NCBI GenBank assembly: GCA_038230695.1
Contig: JBBRMT010000088.1
Span: forward strand, 1-16,831
DNA length: 16,831 bases
Direction: 5' to 3'
Origin: QHBQ01 sp038230695
GTDB taxonomy: Bacteria; Chloroflexota; Chloroflexia; QHBQ01
The first letter of the stretch is position 1, and each line of letters starts with the position of its first letter. This document shows, piece by piece, positions 13,870 through 16,831 of the stretch. The position numbers and the translations under genes are program-made. The notes under the pieces are model-generated. The model worked only from the letters and a program-made list of their open reading frames with translations, did not search any database and was not told the origin of the DNA.

Positions 13870-14934
13870 ATGAATACGTGCATACTGAGCAATGCTGCAA
13901 GAGGGATGAGCAATCACCCACACAGATGGTTGGGTATCAGGCTGTTTAGTGTTGCTGTTCTTCTCTTCATTGTCCTTTCAACTGTGTCATGCATATCACC
14001 GCAGAAGGATTGTATAAGTAATGCCCCCGACCTACCGTTTAGCTTCAAGGATTTTTCACTACAAAGCGTATCTATGTTCTCGCATACTGATGGCTGGATA
14101 GCAGGAGGTGGAATACATGGAAATGATGCCACTCTCTTTCACTATGATGGTCTTAGGTGGAAATCACTAGCAACAGCTGGTCTAAGAATCTATGGAATTA
14201 ACATTAACCCTGCTAATGGAGGAATGGCTGTGGGTAAAGATGATCTGTTTATAAACTACAAAGATGGTTGCTGGGAAGATGCTCCGCCACTAGGGATATT
14301 TCCCATGAAGTTGAACGGCCCTCAACCACTTGCAGTTGCCTCTACCTCAGCGGATACAGCTTGGGCAGCAGGAGAGTTTGGTCTGTTGCATTACTCGAAC
14401 AACACCTGGTCGAAGGTTGCCCTACCTCAAAGCGTGCCAACTGATACGGTGTTGAGTGGTATCTCTATGCTTTCTGAAACCTCCGGCTGGGCAGTAGGTG
14501 GCTCCCACCTAGCAAACCAGGCCATAATTCTGCAATACAAAGACGGTGCTTGGGTAAAAGAGGCTGACCCCGCTAGTGATGCTTTGCACAGTGTATTTAT
14601 GCTATCATCCAATGAGGGTTGGGCAGTGGGCGCTGGCGGCGAGGTGCTACACTACCTGAATGGACAATGGCAAGTGGTGGCTACCCTACCCGCCACTTCG
14701 CTAAACGGCATCTATATGCTCTCGGCAACTGACGGATGGGCCGTTGGTGAGGGTCTTGATCACGAAGGCATTATCTTCCACTGGTCAGGTGGGCAGTGGC
14801 AGCAGGTGAATATTCCGAAAGTCAGTGCGCTCCACGGAGTAGCGATGATCTCCACCACTGAAGGTTGGGCAGTTGGCGACAACGGCGCAATCCTGCACTA
14901 CCAAAACGGCAACTGGCAGCAGTGGCAGCAGTAG
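13870..14934 (+). CDS. Exported GWAVG-repeat beta-propeller lipoprotein
   Basis: This 354-aa protein has a hydrophobic N-terminal segment (LFSVAVLLFIVLSTVSC) ending in a lipobox-like site. Cys41 would be the lipidated residue, although the position three before it is Thr rather than Leu. The mature part contains seven spaced motifs of the type GWAVG: DGWIAGG, GGMAVGK, TAWAAGE, SGWAVGG, EGWAVGA, DGWAVGE and EGWAVGD, each followed by a strand such as ILHYQNGNW. Seven such units suggest a seven-bladed propeller, related to BNR/YCF48-like repeats. The role is unknown; ligand or surface-protein binding is inferred. ATG 13870 is 13 bases after the giant surface gene, with AGGA upstream, so the two are probably an operon. 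ATG 13906 is an alternative start giving a tighter signal peptide. Confidence 0.8.
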   Translation: MNTCILSNAARGMSNHPHRWLGIRLFSVAVLLFIVLSTVSCISPQKDCISNAPDLPFSFKDFSLQSVSMFSHTDGWIAGGGIHGNDATLFHYDGLRWKSLATAGLRIYGININPANGGMAVGKDDLFINYKDGCWEDAPPLGIFPMKLNGPQPLAVASTSADTAWAAGEFGLLHYSNNTWSKVALPQSVPTDTVLSGISMLSETSGWAVGGSHLANQAIILQYKDGAWVKEADPASDALHSVFMLSSNEGWAVGAGGEVLHYLNGQWQVVATLPATSLNGIYMLSATDGWAVGEGLDHEGIIFHWSGGQWQQVNIPKVSALHGVAMISTTEGWAVGDNGAILHYQNGNWQQWQQ

Positions 14935-14974
14935 GTTGCTCTACAGCATAGTACCTATTTGCTACTCCAAATCC

Positions 14975-15003
14975 TTGTTTCCCCTCCGCCGCAGTGATAG
15001 AAT
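14975..15003 (+). promoter_or_regulatory. Extended -10 promoter of the small SLH gene
   Basis: TTGTTT (14975-14980), a 17-nt spacer and TAGAAT (14998-15003), with TG one base before the -10, form a good promoter. It is 48 bases upstream of ATG 15051, so this gene can be expressed separately from the preceding operon. Confidence 0.65.
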
Positions 15004-15050
15004 AGATGTGGTACAACCACCTGCTATCCGCCCCTGAAGGAGACTTGTCC

Positions 15051-15329
15051 ATGAAGTTGCCCCGTCGCCTCAGCCTCGCCATTGCCTTGCTGCTGCTTGC
15101 CTTTGTGCTCATCCCTAAGCCCACGCCTCATACAGCTGCCGCGTCTCACCCCCCGACCAGCTCAACCTTCGTGGATGTGCCAGCCAGCTACTTCGCTTAC
15201 ATCTATATTGAGACTGCCTACGCGCTCGGCATCATTCGCGGCGTGGACGCGACTCACTTCGCGCCGAGCAGCCCCATTCGCCGCGACGAGATGGCCCAGA
15301 TTGTCTACAAGGGTGTGACCACCACATAG
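15051..15329 (+). CDS. Small exported single-SLH-domain protein
   Basis: This 92-aa protein starts at ATG 15051, eight bases after AAGGAG; the longer frame from 15006 would start at about the promoter's transcription start. Residues 1-30 are a clear signal peptide (KLPRRLSLAIALLLLAFVLIP...). Residues about 40-88 form one SLH domain (TFVDVPASYFAYIYIETAYALGII...FAPSSPIRRDEMAQIVYKG). Proteins that bind the wall through SLH domains usually have three, as the giant neighbour does, so this is either a minimal SLH protein or the 5' end of a longer gene that lost the rest. The frame stops cleanly at TAG 15327-15329. The next 145 bp have no gene and lead into the ATPase module, which is consistent with truncation by arrival of the module. 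Confidence 0.75.
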   Translation: MKLPRRLSLAIALLLLAFVLIPKPTPHTAAASHPPTSSTFVDVPASYFAYIYIETAYALGIIRGVDATHFAPSSPIRRDEMAQIVYKGVTTT

Positions 15330-15474
15330 CCCAAAGGAAGATTGTGCCATCTTCAGCCCTGCTGCGATACGCGGCGGGGCCTCTCGTTGCCTGGATTCCA
15401 CCAATCCGGCAGCGGAGGAGAAGCTGCCGCGCACCTACACCCAGAGCCGGACGGCAGCCTCAGCTACCGCGACA

Positions 15475-16176
15475 TTGCCAGTGGTCGGCTACCCACCCCT
15501 ACCCGCCAGCCCTCCGCTTGAGCTATGTCCCGCGTGTCAGGGTGCGGGCTGGGCGGGCGAGGGTTGGTGCTATTGTCCGGTGGGGACACAGCTGGCCGCT
15601 GAAAACCGCGCCTGGCGCATCCAGTTCACCTGGCAGCAGGCGGCCATCCCCGCAGAGTTGACCGGACGGCGCATCGAGACCTGGCCGGGCGCGGGCGCAG
15701 TGCGGGACTACCTGCTGAACTGGGTGGCGCGCTGGCAAGACAAGCAAGGCCCATCGCTGGTACTCACTGGTAAAGCGCGTTCGGGTAAGACCGGCCTGGT
15801 GCTAGGGCTGGCCTACCGGCTGGTCGAGAAGACCGTGAGCGAAGGAGTGCCAAGCTTCACGATGCGGTTCGTGACCGCCTACGACCTGATGGCCGCGCTC
15901 ACCACCTGGCGGGGCAGAGAGGAACGGTTCAAGAGCTACCTCGACTGCGACCTGCTAATCCTCGACGACCTGGGCAGAGAGCCAGCATGGGACAGCAATG
16001 TTGCGAACCTGACCCGCGTGGTAATGCACCGCTACAACCACCAGTTGCCGCTGATGGCGACCTCCAACCTCAGCCTCGGCGAAATCGAGGCCAGGCTAGG
16101 CAGAGACGTCGATGCTGTGACGGGGCGGCTGCGGGAGATGGCGAATGGCTTCATGGTCGAGGGCTTCGGCGAGTGA
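15475..16176 (+). CDS. DnaC/IstB-like AAA+ ATPase with zinc finger
   Basis: This 233-aa protein is the intact form of the remnant at 1749-2181. Cys18, 21, 32 and 34 (CPACQGAGW...WCYCPVG) form an N-terminal zinc finger of the kind seen in phage-type helicase loaders. The ATPase core has Walker A GKARSGKT (99-106), Walker B LLILDDLG (160-167), sensor ATSN (195-198) and arginines in GRLREM (218-220). In the family such proteins load replicative helicase on DNA or assist IS21 transposition; no IstA partner is present, so a helicase-loader-like role is more likely. The start is uncertain: TTG 15475 has no Shine-Dalgarno, and the frame stays open back to 15319 without an ATG or GTG, so the gene may have lost its native 5' end. 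A hairpin unit and the zinc-ribbon gene follow. Confidence 0.8.
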   Translation: MPVVGYPPLPASPPLELCPACQGAGWAGEGWCYCPVGTQLAAENRAWRIQFTWQQAAIPAELTGRRIETWPGAGAVRDYLLNWVARWQDKQGPSLVLTGKARSGKTGLVLGLAYRLVEKTVSEGVPSFTMRFVTAYDLMAALTTWRGREERFKSYLDCDLLILDDLGREPAWDSNVANLTRVVMHRYNHQLPLMATSNLSLGEIEARLGRDVDAVTGRLREMANGFMVEGFGE

Positions 16177-16225
16177 TGCTGCGGCGCTCTGCCAAAAGGT
16201 GGGGCTCCGGGTGCAAGGCAGGGGT

Positions 16226-16294
16226 AAAGTTGTTGTTGTGGTGAATGAATACCGAGCGATCTGGTTCATAGTTCCAACCACAACAACAACCTTT
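16226..16294 (+). repeat. GTT/AAC hairpin, single unit of module copy 3
   Basis: The left arm AAAGTTGTTGTTGTGGTG (from 16226) pairs with CCACAACAACAACCTTT ending at 16294, with one bulge or mismatch near the base. Flanks and loop match the units at 2228-2602: GGGGCTCCGG before, GAATACC and GCGATCTGGTTCA inside, GGAGACGGAGCC after. Only one unit is present here. Confidence 0.8.
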
Positions 16295-16338
16295 CCGCTG
16301 CGGAGAGACGGAGCCGATGATAGCAGGCGGCGAATGGC

Positions 16339-16389
16339 GAGAGAGTATATGTCCCTACCAACTTTGGATAGCGGCATGAGGAGATTGAC
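16339..16389 (+). promoter_or_regulatory. Conserved 51-nt leader of zinc-ribbon gene (copy 3)
   Basis: Same length and nearly identical sequence to 1-51 and 2648-2698, with GAGGAG shortly before GTG 16390. Confidence 0.55.
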
Positions 16390-16659
16390 GTGAGCGAGCA
16401 GCGACCAAGGCCAACCAGGTATTGTCGCCGGTGCAGGTTGGAACTGATTCACACCGGGCGCAGGCGACTAATCGCTGCTACACCAGAGCAAGTGGCAACC
16501 GCGCCCAGTTTCACGCTAATCGGGCCGCGAGTGCTGGTGACACACTGCCCCAGATGCCTCTATTCCAGCGTATGGGCGGGGAAGGAGGCGGCAGCAGCGG
16601 ATGTAGCCAGGGCCGAGGGGATGGCCGCTGCGGATAACGCCAGGTTGGATGCTGGATGA
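16390..16659 (+). CDS. Small zinc-ribbon protein, module copy 3
   Basis: This 89-aa paralogue of the proteins at 52 and 2699 has CxxC pairs at residues 12/15 and 53/56 and the C-terminal NARLDAG. It starts at GTG 16390, as in copy 1, behind the conserved leader. It stands 213 bases downstream of the intact ATPase, with the hairpin between them, so this is the only complete module in the window. The last 170 bases after it hold no supportable gene. Confidence 0.75.
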   Translation: MSEQRPRPTRYCRRCRLELIHTGRRRLIAATPEQVATAPSFTLIGPRVLVTHCPRCLYSSVWAGKEAAAADVARAEGMAAADNARLDAG

Positions 16660-16831
16660 GACGCAGACCAAGATTGATTGGCTATGCGGCGGCCTGGGCT
16701 AAGGGTCCGTAAATATATAATCTCCCGCACTCGCTATGCCAGCGGTGCCGGGCAGCGTGGATGGATAGTGTAGTTCCAGGCCGGACAGATCGGATGCGCT
16801 TGGATGTGCAAACCCGCCATCACCGCATCGC

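Noticed and set aside
15475..16176. IS21 helper protein IstB
   Set aside because: No IstA transposase or IS21 ends are visible, and the N-terminal CPAC...CYC zinc finger suits a DnaC-type loader better; kept as DnaC/IstB-like.
16684..16831. Possible small genes in the last 150 bases, including an ATG at 16794 running off the end
   Set aside because: Too short, with no good Shine-Dalgarno; nothing can be supported beyond a TATAAT at 16716.

Overview
The window looks like accessory DNA from a Chloroflexota-type bacterium. This placement is moderate-confidence inference. It rests on a giant secreted protein that combines SBBP propeller repeats, Thr-Pro-rich linkers (TPTNTPT style) and C-terminal S-layer homology (SLH) domains, on a second secreted beta-propeller lipoprotein, and on a moderately GC-rich sequence with good sigma-70-type promoters. 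No rRNA, tRNA or CRISPR array was seen.

The main architectural signal is a recurring module. It has (i) a DnaC/IstB-like AAA+ ATPase, (ii) one or more long hairpins with GTT/AAC trinucleotide arms, (iii) a conserved 51-nt leader and (iv) a small CxxC...CxxC zinc-ribbon protein. The window opens inside one copy (1-312: leader and zinc ribbon). A second copy (1749-2968) has an ATPase broken in its P-loop, three tandem hairpin units of about 150 bp, and an intact zinc ribbon. A third copy (15475-16659) is complete, with one hairpin unit. A decayed zinc ribbon lies at about 5023-5240. Each zinc-ribbon gene is followed by unrelated DNA.

Layout. 1-1706: zinc ribbon, then two overlapping unknown genes (397-1167, 1154-1642) behind an extended -10 promoter, closed by a strong terminator. 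1749-2968: second module. 2969-4942: promoter, small ORFs, two perfect palindromes sharing a GTGTWACAC core, a phage-type antirepressor (P22_AR_N) and an N-terminally truncated paralogue. 5023-5240: zinc-ribbon relic. 5247-6746: a complete 1500-bp IS701-family element with 19-bp perfect terminal repeats and a TTAA target duplication; its transposase is split over three frames. 6750-7160: small or broken genes. 7164-15329: a cell-surface locus with a TTGACA/TACAAT promoter, a 2205-aa SBBP-lipase-SLH protein, a seven-motif GWAVG propeller lipoprotein, and a 92-aa single-SLH protein with its own promoter. 15475-16659: third module. 16660-16831: no supportable gene; only a TATAAT box at 16716 and an ORF start running off the end.

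How the parts fit together (inference): the AAA+ ATPase, zinc ribbon and antirepressors resemble the replication and control genes of a phage, plasmid or integrative element that has spread within the genome. The surface locus looks like host or cargo DNA lying between module copies. No integrase, replication initiator or structural phage gene is visible, so the mobility of the module is unproven.
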